34,907 bases of DNA from a virus: IMG/VR virus record IMGVR_UViG_3300021962_000335, positions 1 to 34,907 of that record. The stretch is one strand, 5' to 3'. The translations under genes and the position numbers were made by a program. The notes below the pieces were generated by a model. The model was not told the origin of the DNA and did no database searches. It saw nothing but the letters and a program-made list of their open reading frames with translations. Below are positions 1 to 7,662 of the stretch, piece after piece (the stretch's first letter is position 1; each line of letters starts with the position of its first letter).

Positions 1-380
1 ACTAATACTTGCTGAGGATCGTTCTTAGCTATTTGACCAGATGCATACTTGATAGTACCAAGAGCCATCTTGATACCAAGTTTTCCAGTCTTCTTCTCTC
101 CATCATATACAAAGTTATCAATGACTAATTTACTATGTTCTGTTATCTGTACTTTAGTATCATCTTTAAAGGTTATCCCGGCCTTTGCATTAGCTGTGGT
201 GATGACGTCTTGCATCTCAACACCAAGCTGCAAAGCACCGGGAATTACCTCAGTCTTTCTCTTGATCTCTGTCGGACCAGTCTGCTCTGTTACTTCACCA
301 ACCGCTGCATTAGTTGTGGTTGGACTTAATAGTAACGGCGTTGCTAGAACCAGTAATTGTAGTAACGATCTTAGAATCAA
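1..380 (-). CDS. FecR-domain secreted protein, 3' end outside window
   Basis: Only the amino-terminal part is present; the frame stays open to the window edge. There is no ATG at the expected start. A TTG at 380 follows AGGG by 8 bases and opens a convincing signal peptide (MILRSLLQLLVLATPLLL, then cleavage near TTTNA). A GTG at 389 is the alternative, and an in-frame TAG lies just upstream. The mature part (ITFKDDTKVQITEHSKLVID, then GTIKYASGQIAK) resembles the FecR domain (PF04773), a beta-rich envelope-associated fold. The gene overlaps the end of the curlin-like gene by about 70 bases and is the last visible member of the csgF-csgG-curlin unit, so a role in secretion or assembly of that material at the cell surface is inferred. 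The domain call is fairly sure; the role is not. Confidence 0.65.
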   Translation of the reverse strand, partial: MILRSLLQLLVLATPLLLSPTTTNAAVGEVTEQTGPTEIKRKTEVIPGALQLGVEMQDVITTANAKAGITFKDDTKVQITEHSKLVIDNFVYDGEKKTGKLGIKMALGTIKYASGQIAKNDPQQVL

Positions 381-993
381 CTGCTCCACCCTGTCTAAAG
401 TCTATGGTGTTTAATGCACCATTTATTGTTAGATCGACTTCATGTCCTACAGTCGATGCTGTACCAGCTTGTACTACGTCCACAATATTACCGCTACCAC
501 CAGAGATATCAACAGTATTCTTAGTGCCAGCTACTGCTGTAGATGTGCTAGTAATATTTACTTGGTTGTTATCTGACTGGATAGTTACTGTTGTATTTGT
601 TAGAGTATCAGTTGTTTGATTTACTTGGTTGCCATCACCAGTAATAGTCTTTGTGATTGTTGACGGTCCGCAAGAACCACCATTAGCACCACATTCCAAG
701 TTTAGAATATTTGAACTACCATTAATGATAGATGATATTGTAGCACCATCACCACTAACAGTCATGTTAGTTACGTTATTATTTCCAACCTGTTCAATAG
801 TTACAGTGTTATTGTCACCAGTAAACGTTGACTTAACACCTGAAGAACCAACTGCGTTTCCTGCACCAGTCTGAGTGATGTTTATAGTAGAACCATCACC
901 GATCTGATCCATATAAATTAAATTTGCCGCATTTACATAACCTGACATAACCAAGAATGATATAAACGCCATCATTCTTGTGATTGTTTTCAT
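310..993 (-). CDS. Curlin-repeat (CsgA/CsgB-like) secreted protein
   Basis: 227 aa with a signal peptide (MKTITRMMAFISFLVMSGYVNA) followed by repeats of the type N-x-V/I-x-I-x-Q-x-G-x-x-N. Examples are YMDQIGDGSTINITQTGAGN, TVTIEQVGNNN, NIVDVVQAG and NTIDFRQGG. This Gln/Asn/Gly ladder is the curlin signature; CsgA subunits are about 150 aa with five repeats, so this one is longer and its repeats are more degenerate. It also carries a Cys pair (LECGANGGSCG, about residues 100-110), unusual for a curli subunit. ATGA overlap with csgG at 990-993 implies translational coupling. Likely substrate of the adjacent CsgG/CsgF pore, forming or nucleating amyloid-like surface material. Family call good; fibre formation is inferred. 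Confidence 0.75.
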   Translation of the reverse strand: MKTITRMMAFISFLVMSGYVNAANLIYMDQIGDGSTINITQTGAGNAVGSSGVKSTFTGDNNTVTIEQVGNNNVTNMTVSGDGATISSIINGSSNILNLECGANGGSCGPSTITKTITGDGNQVNQTTDTLTNTTVTIQSDNNQVNITSTSTAVAGTKNTVDISGGSGNIVDVVQAGTASTVGHEVDLTINGALNTIDFRQGGAVDSKIVTTITGSSNAVTIKSNHN

Positions 994-1817
994 TTCTTGT
1001 TTTCCTTTTTATTTGCTTCTTTATACTTCCATAACTTCTTCTGAGCACCCTGTTTTATCATATCAACTACAGCTGTCTCTATAGCCAACCTAACAGCATA
1101 AGTTGTAGGCTCATTTATAGAAGTGCCTGCTTCTAACTCAACAGATCTTGTACCAGCATCAACGAATTTAAATACGTTAGCACTTACACCGGTGCTATAG
1201 ATAGTCTTAGTTACACCACTAGATATTAATATCTCACCAGTACTAATTGATATTAATCTCAGCATAACGGTTACTTCGTCTTTGCGATACTCTTGTTGAG
1301 CTCCAAGTCCAAGATATCTCGCACCAATACCACCAGTTGCAATATTGCTGTCATAACCAACTATACCACCCTCTATCATGATACCAGCAACTATTAGTGG
1401 CGTTAGAGGTTTAGCTTCTTCTTTTTCGTATACTTCACGTTGACTTCTAATAAGTTGTCTTTCTTTAACAAGGTTATCAAGACTTACTCTCTCGATAGGT
1501 TTAAAGAACTTACCCTTAGAAGCATCTTGTAAAGCTTTAATCAATATGACTTCACCACCCTGTGTAACTGCAGAACTCAAACTGGCATAGTTACTTGATG
1601 GTTTTCTTTGGCCACTCATGTCAGAAAATTTGTATACAGCTACTGGTATAGGATCAGTGGCCACTGCTGGCATATTTATGAGTTCGTTGAATCTTTTTGT
1701 AGTAATTACTTCAGCTTTATCAAATTGATTTTCTAAATCTCTACTTGATGTTATCTTGCTGCCAGTACATCCAGCTAAAGCTAAAGCACATAACATTAAA
1801 AATGCATACTTTACCAT
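990..1817 (-). CDS. csgG: CsgG-family outer-membrane secretion pore lipoprotein
   Basis: 275 aa. The lipobox is clear (MVKYAFLMLCALALAGC, Cys17), so it is predicted to be lipidated in the outer membrane. The body carries the CsgG landmarks: PIPVAVYKFSDMSGQRKP, then SSAVTQGGEVILIKALQDA, IVAGIMIEGGIVGYDSNI, GGIGARYLGLGAQQEYRKDE and a late EVTVMLRLISISTGEIL strand. CsgG of E. coli is 277 aa and forms a nonameric beta-barrel that exports curli subunits, so the length fits. It overlaps csgF by 7 bases and the curlin gene by 4. No CsgE adaptor is visible in the window. Family assignment is high confidence; what the phage exports through it is inferred from neighbours. Confidence 0.92.
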   Translation of the reverse strand: MVKYAFLMLCALALAGCTGSKITSSRDLENQFDKAEVITTKRFNELINMPAVATDPIPVAVYKFSDMSGQRKPSSNYASLSSAVTQGGEVILIKALQDASKGKFFKPIERVSLDNLVKERQLIRSQREVYEKEEAKPLTPLIVAGIMIEGGIVGYDSNIATGGIGARYLGLGAQQEYRKDEVTVMLRLISISTGEILISSGVTKTIYSTGVSANVFKFVDAGTRSVELEAGTSINEPTTYAVRLAIETAVVDMIKQGAQKKLWKYKEANKKENKK

Positions 1818-2248
1818 GCTAAACTCCCGTATGGCACTACTACTTGCGTAACACTACCACCGGGATCTGTGATTCTTAATGTTATAGTACTTCCATCAGA
1901 GTTCCATTGTAAATTATTTCCACCTATATCAAAAGATCCTTGCGTGGCTCCGCCTTCTTTGAATAACTCAGCAGCGATATTCTGAGATATCGTTGCATAG
2001 ATTCTACTTTCAAGATTGTTTAAAAACTTAGCCAAGTTAGTATTCTTGGCATCAGCTGCAGCTTTGGCTGCCTCCGTCTTTTTGTCTTCTATTATCTTCT
2101 GCTTCCTTGTTTGTTCAAGGTTATCAATAGTTAAGACATGAGACGAATAGCCGACACCAGAAAAAGATGGGTTCTTAAACCCAAAGCTCAGTTCACTTGC
2201 ATAAGAAGCAGAAGAAAATAAGCACAATATTAATGCTATCTTCTTCAT
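1811..2248 (-). CDS. csgF: CsgF-like curli assembly factor
   Basis: 145 aa with signal peptide MKKIALILCLFSSASYA. The mature amino end ELSFGFKNPSFSGVGYSS matches the conserved CsgF start (E. coli: TMTFQFRNPNFGG), the segment that plugs into the CsgG barrel. A central Lys/Ala-rich linker and a carboxyl-terminal beta domain (GSFDIGGNNLQWNSDGSTIT, then DPGGSVTQVVVPYGSL) follow the family pattern. It is the first gene of the curli-like unit, about 20 bases downstream of a TATAAATA late promoter, so expression late in infection is expected. In bacteria CsgF sits at the extracellular mouth of CsgG and couples secretion to nucleation. Confidence 0.88.
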   Translation of the reverse strand: MKKIALILCLFSSASYASELSFGFKNPSFSGVGYSSHVLTIDNLEQTRKQKIIEDKKTEAAKAAADAKNTNLAKFLNNLESRIYATISQNIAAELFKEGGATQGSFDIGGNNLQWNSDGSTITLRITDPGGSVTQVVVPYGSLAW

Positions 2249-2268
2249 GATTCACTCCTGTTACCGAT

Positions 2269-3936
2269 CTATTTATAATCTCTCATCTCTTTCATGTGTC
2301 TCAATAGCTCAGGGTCAGGTGTTAAAGTTGGTTCCATAATAGGTTCAACTGGATATTTGACATATTTGCTAAAAAGTTTCTTAGCCGTTTCTTCATCTTT
2401 TGCTTTTGGAACACACATGCCACAACCACAAAGATCATGTGGACAAGTGATATATGGAATCTCTAAATTACCATATAAATGCTCTTTGACTTTAGCAATG
2501 ATTTTTGGAAACTCACTAACTTTTCCGATAGGTTCTTCAACACTATTGAGACTTGTTCTACATGTTTGATGATGAAAAACAATATCTTTTTCTTGTTCAA
2601 TATGAAGAAAGAACCAATTGATCATACATTTCCAGCCTTTGAAATTAGTATTCTTGGCAAATCTAATTTCATCCCACTGATCTTTTTCTGAATGTACTGT
2701 TTGACATGATAAGTCTCTACCACCACAACACATTCTACCAATAGAGCGGCCAACAACTTTACCCTCTTCAAACTTAGACTTTAAGAGAGTATCAACAGGT
2801 TTAACAATATTTAAAGGATCTTCATAATTTTTACGAGCTTCTCTGATCTTATCCAACTTAGCATTAAAATCAAAGTTTGCTGTTTCAATGCTCTTCTTTG
2901 CAGGAGCATTAGTGTTATCTATAAGTGTATAAGTTTTTTTCTTAGAATGTTCACCTTGCTCTATTAGAACAGCAGGAACTTCTTCTTTATTTTTACCTTT
3001 CATAGAAACTTCAGCAACAGCCTGTTGCTTATTCTCTATTTTCTTAATTTCTTTTTGAACATTTAATGGTTCTTTAGAAAGAAATTCTTCTACTGACTCA
3101 ACTTCTACTTCTTTAGATTTAAGCAGTCTATCAAAGAATCCTTGAATAGATTCATCAACACTAAGATTGCTTGTTTTAATATTAGAAAAAGCATGATCTG
3201 TAAGTTCAAGATTTTTCTTGTTCCAATACATCATTATGTAAGCAGCTTGTTCATGCGTATAAGCGTGAATCTTGCTTCTTGTAATTACTTTTTGCTTCTT
3301 GCGATCGATCTCTTGTTTCTTTTGTTCTTCTAGTCTCTCACCAATAATTCTTGGAATAAAACTAATCTTACGAGGCGCAAGAACATTTTCCATAAGATCT
3401 ACACACTCATTGAAATATTGTTCATTAGCATGCATCATAACGTTTACTTTAAAACGTTGACCAATATCTTGAAGATGAAGAATGTTCTTAACAACTTTTT
3501 CTTTCAATGTAGGATGTGCTTCAGTATGATAACTAACTGTTATCATATTAAACAATTTGAAGATCTTATCACCGGTGTCTAAAGGCCAAGTAGCATTAGT
3601 AGTCATGCTAAGTCTATATTTTTTAGGATAAGTTTCATGGATCCATTTCACAAATTCAAAGAAATGCGGATTTACTGTAGGTTCACCGCCAGTAAAGCTA
3701 ATTGTTACCATGAAGTCGACTTTATGAAAAGACTTATATACTGAATAGTATTCATCAATATATTTCATAGTCTTTTTTAGCTCTTCCATCTCAGCGTGAG
3801 GTGACCAAGAGTTATGCATGTATAGAGTACAATAAGTACAGTCATAGTTACATCTACGACCAATATCCCATACAATCATCATATTGTAGCCAGACTTTTC
3901 ATTATAGTCGATGGCTGTTAAGAGTTGTTCTTCCAT
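2269..3936 (-). CDS. Radical SAM protein with Cys-rich C-terminal domain
   Basis: 555 aa. Residues 29-36 are CNYDCTYC, the CX3CX2C cluster that ligates the catalytic 4Fe-4S and S-adenosylmethionine. FTGGEPTVNP at 81-90 is the SAM-binding GGE motif. After a TIM-barrel-sized region comes a Lys/Glu-rich middle stretch (about 210-380) and a carboxyl domain with many cysteines (RMCCGGRDLSC, GWKCMINW, HHQTC, then CPHDLCGCGMC at 498-508), suggesting auxiliary Fe-S clusters of SPASM type. SPASM radical SAM enzymes usually modify peptides or anchor cofactors. No small precursor peptide is obvious next door, so the substrate is unknown. Chemistry class is well supported; specific function is not. Confidence 0.85.
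   Translation of the reverse strand: MEEQLLTAIDYNEKSGYNMMIVWDIGRRCNYDCTYCTLYMHNSWSPHAEMEELKKTMKYIDEYYSVYKSFHKVDFMVTISFTGGEPTVNPHFFEFVKWIHETYPKKYRLSMTTNATWPLDTGDKIFKLFNMITVSYHTEAHPTLKEKVVKNILHLQDIGQRFKVNVMMHANEQYFNECVDLMENVLAPRKISFIPRIIGERLEEQKKQEIDRKKQKVITRSKIHAYTHEQAAYIMMYWNKKNLELTDHAFSNIKTSNLSVDESIQGFFDRLLKSKEVEVESVEEFLSKEPLNVQKEIKKIENKQQAVAEVSMKGKNKEEVPAVLIEQGEHSKKKTYTLIDNTNAPAKKSIETANFDFNAKLDKIREARKNYEDPLNIVKPVDTLLKSKFEEGKVVGRSIGRMCCGGRDLSCQTVHSEKDQWDEIRFAKNTNFKGWKCMINWFFLHIEQEKDIVFHHQTCRTSLNSVEEPIGKVSEFPKIIAKVKEHLYGNLEIPYITCPHDLCGCGMCVPKAKDEETAKKLFSKYVKYPVEPIMEPTLTPDPELLRHMKEMRDYK
2270..2277 (-). promoter_or_regulatory. T4-type late promoter for the curli-like unit
   Basis: TATAAATA read on the minus strand, the exact T4 late consensus, about 22 bases before the csgF start. 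Its last bases are also the stop codon of the radical SAM gene (TAT AAA TAG). It points only into csgF-csgG-curlin-FecR. Confidence 0.75.
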
Positions 3937-4196
3937 TATTTTTCCGATACTAAAGTGTATGTTTCATGAAATATCTCTCGAGCACAGAAGTAAAACTCTC
4001 CTCTTACGCCCTTACACAGATAGTCTCCCATCCTGCCAGTCATGGTTCCTTCTAAAGTCCAAACCATCATTCCACGAGGCGTTCCATCGACGTGTTTAAC
4101 GATTGAAGCATTTGACCATTCTACTAATTCATTTATACTTTCTGGTGTCATTTCTCTAGCTTCAATTGGAATAGGCTTCTTCAAATAAAATGGCAT
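3936..4196 (-). CDS. Small conserved phage protein, function unknown
   Basis: 86 aa, no signal peptide or membrane segment. The carboxyl half (GDYLCKGVRGEFYFCAREIF, then HETYTLV) fits a widespread small phage family with the pattern '[25 protein letters not shown]'. It lies between thyX (3 bases away) and the radical SAM gene, whose start shares its last base, so it is co-transcribed with nucleotide-metabolism and replication genes. No function is assigned. Confidence 0.7.
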   Translation of the reverse strand: MPFYLKKPIPIEAREMTPESINELVEWSNASIVKHVDGTPRGMMVWTLEGTMTGRMGDYLCKGVRGEFYFCAREIFHETYTLVSEK

Positions 4197-4199
4197 TAA

Positions 4200-4889
4200 T
4201 TATTCTCCGAGATCAAGTGCATCTTTCAGTGATGGGAACTTTTCTACAATCTGATACCAAGCATCAGTGGCTACTTCACGATGCTCTTTTTGTGTCTCAA
4301 CACCCATGCGAAGCTGACAATAATGAATCCAAGAACGAAGAGTGCCATTCATATACATACGAGAGTTTGTCAAGCCTTCAGGAAGAACAGATCTAGCCTG
4401 CTCTTTTGCGATACCATTTTCAATTGCCCACTGATAAGCACCAGAAGCTTTACGAATTACATCTCGTTGATATGATTCCCACTGATTTTGAAGATCAACA
4501 TTATCATTTTCAATTGAGTTTTGTCTATTTTTAAGATCTTGAAGACGAGCCTGTCTACGATCAAACCATCCAAGATCTGTTGTTGGATCAGCATAACGTT
4601 GTGAGAATTCTTGAAATGAGAAACTACGATGACGTAGGATCTGACGAGCAATATCTCGAGTAGTCTCAATCTCCATCACAATGTTAACCATCTCAAATGG
4701 AGACCAATGTTTATGCTTAGCGAGATAACGAAGAAGTTTTGGTGCAGTTGATGTATTCATCTGGTTAGATGGGTTACTTACACGAGCAACGTATGCAATA
4801 AACTCATCGACTGTAATATAAGGTGCTTCAGGATCATTAGAAGCACAGATAGTCGGATTAGTAACGGCAATAATCTTAGCGGTGTTCAT
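4200..4889 (-). CDS. thyX: FAD-dependent thymidylate synthase ThyX
   Basis: 229 aa. The diagnostic ThyX motif RHRX7S is at 86-96 within RHRSFSFQEFSQRY. ARSVLPEGLTNSRMYMNGTL and the preceding Glu-rich helix complete the dUMP/FAD site. ThyX methylates dUMP to dTMP using methylene-tetrahydrofolate and NAD(P)H with FAD, supplying thymidine nucleotides for phage DNA synthesis; it is a homotetramer in the cytoplasm. Its stop/start overlap with primase (4886-4889) places it in the replication unit. Confidence 0.95.
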   Translation of the reverse strand: MNTAKIIAVTNPTICASNDPEAPYITVDEFIAYVARVSNPSNQMNTSTAPKLLRYLAKHKHWSPFEMVNIVMEIETTRDIARQILRHRSFSFQEFSQRYADPTTDLGWFDRRQARLQDLKNRQNSIENDNVDLQNQWESYQRDVIRKASGAYQWAIENGIAKEQARSVLPEGLTNSRMYMNGTLRSWIHYCQLRMGVETQKEHREVATDAWYQIVEKFPSLKDALDLGE

Positions 4890-5926
4890 ACTTTACTCCA
4901 TTTTGTAAGTGCCAATTTGGCTGCCAAATCACGATAAGTGTTCTGTCTTATTATATATTCAATAAATTCAGATGACATGCCTGCGAGGATCATATCATTA
5001 ATATCTTTATGTTCTAAATTTTCAGGCCATATACATACTCTATATCCTTGCATAATTGCTTTATCTATCTTCTTGACAGTTTCCTTAGAGCGAGGCTCAT
5101 TGTCGTAGACGATAACAAGCTTATCTTTATCAAAGGTGCGAAGAGCAGATACCAAGTCACCACCTGCAGTAGCGATAGAATTAGGAACAAACATACTATC
5201 AATAGGCCCTTCAAAGACGTATACATCCCTATCAAACTTAGCGCGATCAAGTCCGTAAACTTTTGGAACATTGTCATCAAGGATGATAGTAATATACTTG
5301 ACTGCTGAATTGCCCAACGCTCTACCCTGATAGGCGTGCACATTTTTATTAGAATCCATAAAGGGTATAAGAAGACGAGTCTCATCGCGCGCAAGAGAAT
5401 CATCATCAAACTTGTTAGGAACCAAGTCATTAGTAAAACGCTTAAAATTAGGACAGGAAAAAAGTATGGCGTGGAATGGGTTAGGGATTCTACGAGATTC
5501 AACAAACTTCTTAACCCTATGATCTGGAGAAAGCTGAGATACTTTCTTTAATCCTTTAAGTGGACCCATCTTCATGAAGACAGGTTTCTTCATCTTCTCT
5601 ACGAAAGTCTCCAGTTCAACTTGCTCATCAGTCTTATTACCGGCCATAGACTCCATCTTATATTCGGAGAATAGCTGAGCATCGATCTTCTTAAGAAAGA
5701 TAGGAAAATCAGAATGAGCGTTGCAGTTGAAGCAATGAAACTTATATTTACCAGACTCTTGATAGATCCAACCACGAGTTTTAGATTTACTACGAGCAGA
5801 GTCACCACAAAGTGGACACCGGAAGTTATAACCGTTGTTCCTCTGCTTAAATCTTTCTAGTCTAAAAGCAATTAGATTGATATATTTTTGGTCTAACCAA
5901 TACGTAGCTTGCATTACATTATCCAT
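4886..5926 (-). CDS. DNA primase, T4 gp61 type
   Basis: 346 aa. A zinc ribbon at the amino end has Cys37, Cys40, Cys65 and Cys68 (RCPLCGDS, then KFHCFNCNAHSDF), the DnaG-type template-recognition module. The centre carries the TOPRIM signature (VYVFEGPIDSMFV, then KLVIVYDNEPRS) with the catalytic Glu and acidic pair. It makes RNA primers for lagging-strand synthesis with the DnaB-type helicase encoded at 15782-17203. It is the first gene after a sigma70-like promoter at 5947-5975 and is followed by thyX in an overlapping frame. Confidence 0.9.
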   Translation of the reverse strand: MDNVMQATYWLDQKYINLIAFRLERFKQRNNGYNFRCPLCGDSARSKSKTRGWIYQESGKYKFHCFNCNAHSDFPIFLKKIDAQLFSEYKMESMAGNKTDEQVELETFVEKMKKPVFMKMGPLKGLKKVSQLSPDHRVKKFVESRRIPNPFHAILFSCPNFKRFTNDLVPNKFDDDSLARDETRLLIPFMDSNKNVHAYQGRALGNSAVKYITIILDDNVPKVYGLDRAKFDRDVYVFEGPIDSMFVPNSIATAGGDLVSALRTFDKDKLVIVYDNEPRSKETVKKIDKAIMQGYRVCIWPENLEHKDINDMILAGMSSEFIEYIIRQNTYRDLAAKLALTKWSKV

Positions 5927-5946
5927 TATCAGTGTGCATGGATAAG

Positions 5947-5975
5947 ATTATAACTAATTTAAGAAGCTATGTAAA
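5947..5975 (-). promoter_or_regulatory. Sigma70-like promoter for the primase-thyX unit
   Basis: On the minus strand: TTTACA (5975-5970), 17 bases, TATAAT (5952-5947), preceded by AAAATAAGCA. The AAATAAGCATNTACA context is the same as the TGTACA promoters at 32.5-34.8 kb, so it is probably a member of that family. Confidence 0.7.
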
Positions 5976-5978
5976 TGC

Positions 5979-6365
5979 TTATTTTAAGATACGTAGGATT
6001 TTATCACTGTGTGTAATTACGAAACTAACTACGGTGAATCCACCAATATACATCCAAATATACTTCTCAAGTGAAGCTATCTTATTTGTAAGTATTTGGT
6101 GTTGTTTTGTTGATTCGTCTCTGAGTTTATGTATTTCTTCTATGATATTCTTGTCTTCACTTCTCATTGTTTCGTATACATCTCTCAATTTGATATCTGA
6201 TTCTTCACGACGACGTTCTATTATATCTTCTATAGAAGACACGTGTTTTTCGGAGCTTTGGATTCGCTGTTCATGCACTGCTAGCATTTTTGTTAGATCA
6301 ATTTGCACGTCGGCAAGCTTTTCTAGAGTCTGCTCGATTCTATCGACTCTTTTATCTTCAGCCAT
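5979..6365 (-). CDS. Coiled-coil protein with C-terminal membrane anchor
   Basis: 128 aa. Residues 5-100 are strongly heptad-like and charged (RVDRIEQTLEKLADVQIDL, then EDIIERRREESDIKLRDV). Residues about 104-120 form one hydrophobic helix (IWMYIGGFTVVSFVI) with a short basic tail. The coiled-coil plus single C-terminal membrane helix layout resembles XhlA-type proteins near phage lysis genes, but this gene is far from holin and endolysin and sequence identity is not evident. Unrecognised otherwise. Confidence 0.65.
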   Translation of the reverse strand: MAEDKRVDRIEQTLEKLADVQIDLTKMLAVHEQRIQSSEKHVSSIEDIIERRREESDIKLRDVYETMRSEDKNIIEEIHKLRDESTKQHQILTNKIASLEKYIWMYIGGFTVVSFVITHSDKILRILK

Positions 6366-6368
6366 GAC

Positions 6369-6962
6369 TTATTCTTTTCTGGTAGTCATATAGTCATGAA
6401 CAGTAGTTACATAATCTTCTGCTGTTGTAATCTTGCTTTGTACCCAAGCTTCAAGTTCCATCTCATCTGTCATCATCTCGGCTAAAGCAGTTGCTCTTTT
6501 TGCTATTATCTGGAGCTGAGCACGTGCCATTTGGCCTTCATAATCTTTTTCTTCTTTAACCTTAAACAACTTACTGGCAGGATTATCAGAAGGAATATCA
6601 TTTACGTTTGGTAATTTTTTTACTTTGTCTTTTTCTGCTGGTATACTTTTAATATAATCAGTTACTTTATTGATTCTATCAATATCATTATTTTCTTCTA
6701 ATTCTTTTCTTTTTAAGATAGATCTAAGTTTCTTCTTTCCCTTGACCCATGTTGCTGGATCATCACCAGTACCGGGTACAGCAGGTCCAGTAACATTTGC
6801 AGGAACAGGGGAGTCTTCTTTAATCTTACCAACTGATGATTTCAACCAAGCTTTCTTAACAGCTTTGTCAAGTGTCTTTTGTGCAGCAGAAGTTTTAGCT
6901 GGCTTAGATAGTCTTGCCTTGTTAACTTTACCAACTAATTCTGGAGAAACTTCATTTATCAT
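6369..6962 (-). CDS. Hypothetical protein with marine T4-like C-terminal motif
   Basis: 197 aa, basic and low complexity over the first 110 residues. The carboxyl end (EGQMARAQLQIIAKRATALA, then ELEAWVQSKITTAEDYVTTV) matches a helical module that recurs at the ends of many virion-associated proteins of environmental T4-like phages ('-LPAWVQSKITKAADYI-'). This suggests a structural or assembly role. It shares one base with the next gene's frame at 6962, indicating coupling. Function not established. Confidence 0.65.
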   Translation of the reverse strand: MINEVSPELVGKVNKARLSKPAKTSAAQKTLDKAVKKAWLKSSVGKIKEDSPVPANVTGPAVPGTGDDPATWVKGKKKLRSILKRKELEENNDIDRINKVTDYIKSIPAEKDKVKKLPNVNDIPSDNPASKLFKVKEEKDYEGQMARAQLQIIAKRATALAEMMTDEMELEAWVQSKITTAEDYVTTVHDYMTTRKE

Positions 6963-7357
6963 CAGATTTTCCTTAATGCTTCTACTATTTTCATGTCCAT
7001 AGGGACTATGTCGGTATTAATTATTTTTTCTTCGCCAACATTGTATAATCTACTTGGTAATATATTTAGTAGTATCATAAAAGGCTTTAAATATTTTAAT
7101 TGGTCTTTCATCTTTAAGAAAATTATCTTACATGCTATTTCAGGACCAAAAACATTTGATAATATAATTAAATGATTAAGTATCAATCTTTCTTTTAGTT
7201 CACCTGTTTCTTCATATCTTGTTATTAATTTTTTAATATACTTTATTCTTTGTAAATCTTCTATAAATTCTTCAGTGCTATGACATTGTTTATCATAATG
7301 TCTTGCGCAAAATATAAAATAGTTGTCATCAGTTATTTTTTCAATATTCATTATCAT
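6962..7357 (-). CDS. Conserved T4-like phage protein, function unknown
   Basis: 131 aa, soluble and helical. ERLILNHLIILSNVFGPEIA and KYLKPFMILLNILPSRLYN fit a family seen in many marine T4-like phages ('LNHIIVLYNVFG...LKPFLVFLNLLP'). A start at the third residue (MNIEK) is also possible; neither start has a good Shine-Dalgarno. Very AT-rich coding compared with the right end of the window. Confidence 0.65.
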   Translation of the reverse strand: MIMNIEKITDDNYFIFCARHYDKQCHSTEEFIEDLQRIKYIKKLITRYEETGELKERLILNHLIILSNVFGPEIACKIIFLKMKDQLKYLKPFMILLNILPSRLYNVGEEKIINTDIVPMDMKIVEALRKI

Positions 7358-7362
7358 TAAAT

Positions 7363-7650
7363 TTAAAATGTACTTAATGCAACTCTCTTGATATTATTAT
7401 TCGATGTAGCTACATAAAGATAAGAATTATCATAAAAAATAGTACCGGCTTTTACTGTGAGCGCGGTACTATTTGCTGGTGTTGTTTGCTGTACAACAAC
7501 ATTGGCAGCAGAGTTGCCAAGAAGATCAGATACTTTAATAGTTCTAGTAGAAGGTGTTCCTGCTGGATCCTTAAGTATAACTATCCTATCATTTGCTACG
7601 GCATTATTGGTCGTAGGTAATTCTGAAGTCTTCTTGGCATTATCTGTCAT
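7363..7650 (-). CDS. Putative virion protein, small
   Basis: 95 aa. The amino end AKKTSELPTTNNAVANDRIV is the 'KTSELP' opening common to phage tail-fibre and virion accessory proteins. The rest is short beta-rich segments (AGTIFYDNSYLYVATSNNN) typical of fibre-tip or decoration modules. It lies directly downstream of the 209-aa structural protein. Role inferred from motif and neighbours. Confidence 0.55.
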   Translation of the reverse strand: MTDNAKKTSELPTTNNAVANDRIVILKDPAGTPSTRTIKVSDLLGNSAANVVVQQTTPANSTALTVKAGTIFYDNSYLYVATSNNNIKRVALSTF

Positions 7651-7662
7651 GTTAAATCACTA

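Noticed and set aside
49-414. 121-aa plus-strand frame at the left edge
   Set aside because: Antisense to the FecR-domain gene, which has a signal peptide and a domain match.
1673-1680. CATAAATA box inside csgG
   Set aside because: Deep inside coding sequence with no gene start behind it; expected by chance in AT-rich DNA.
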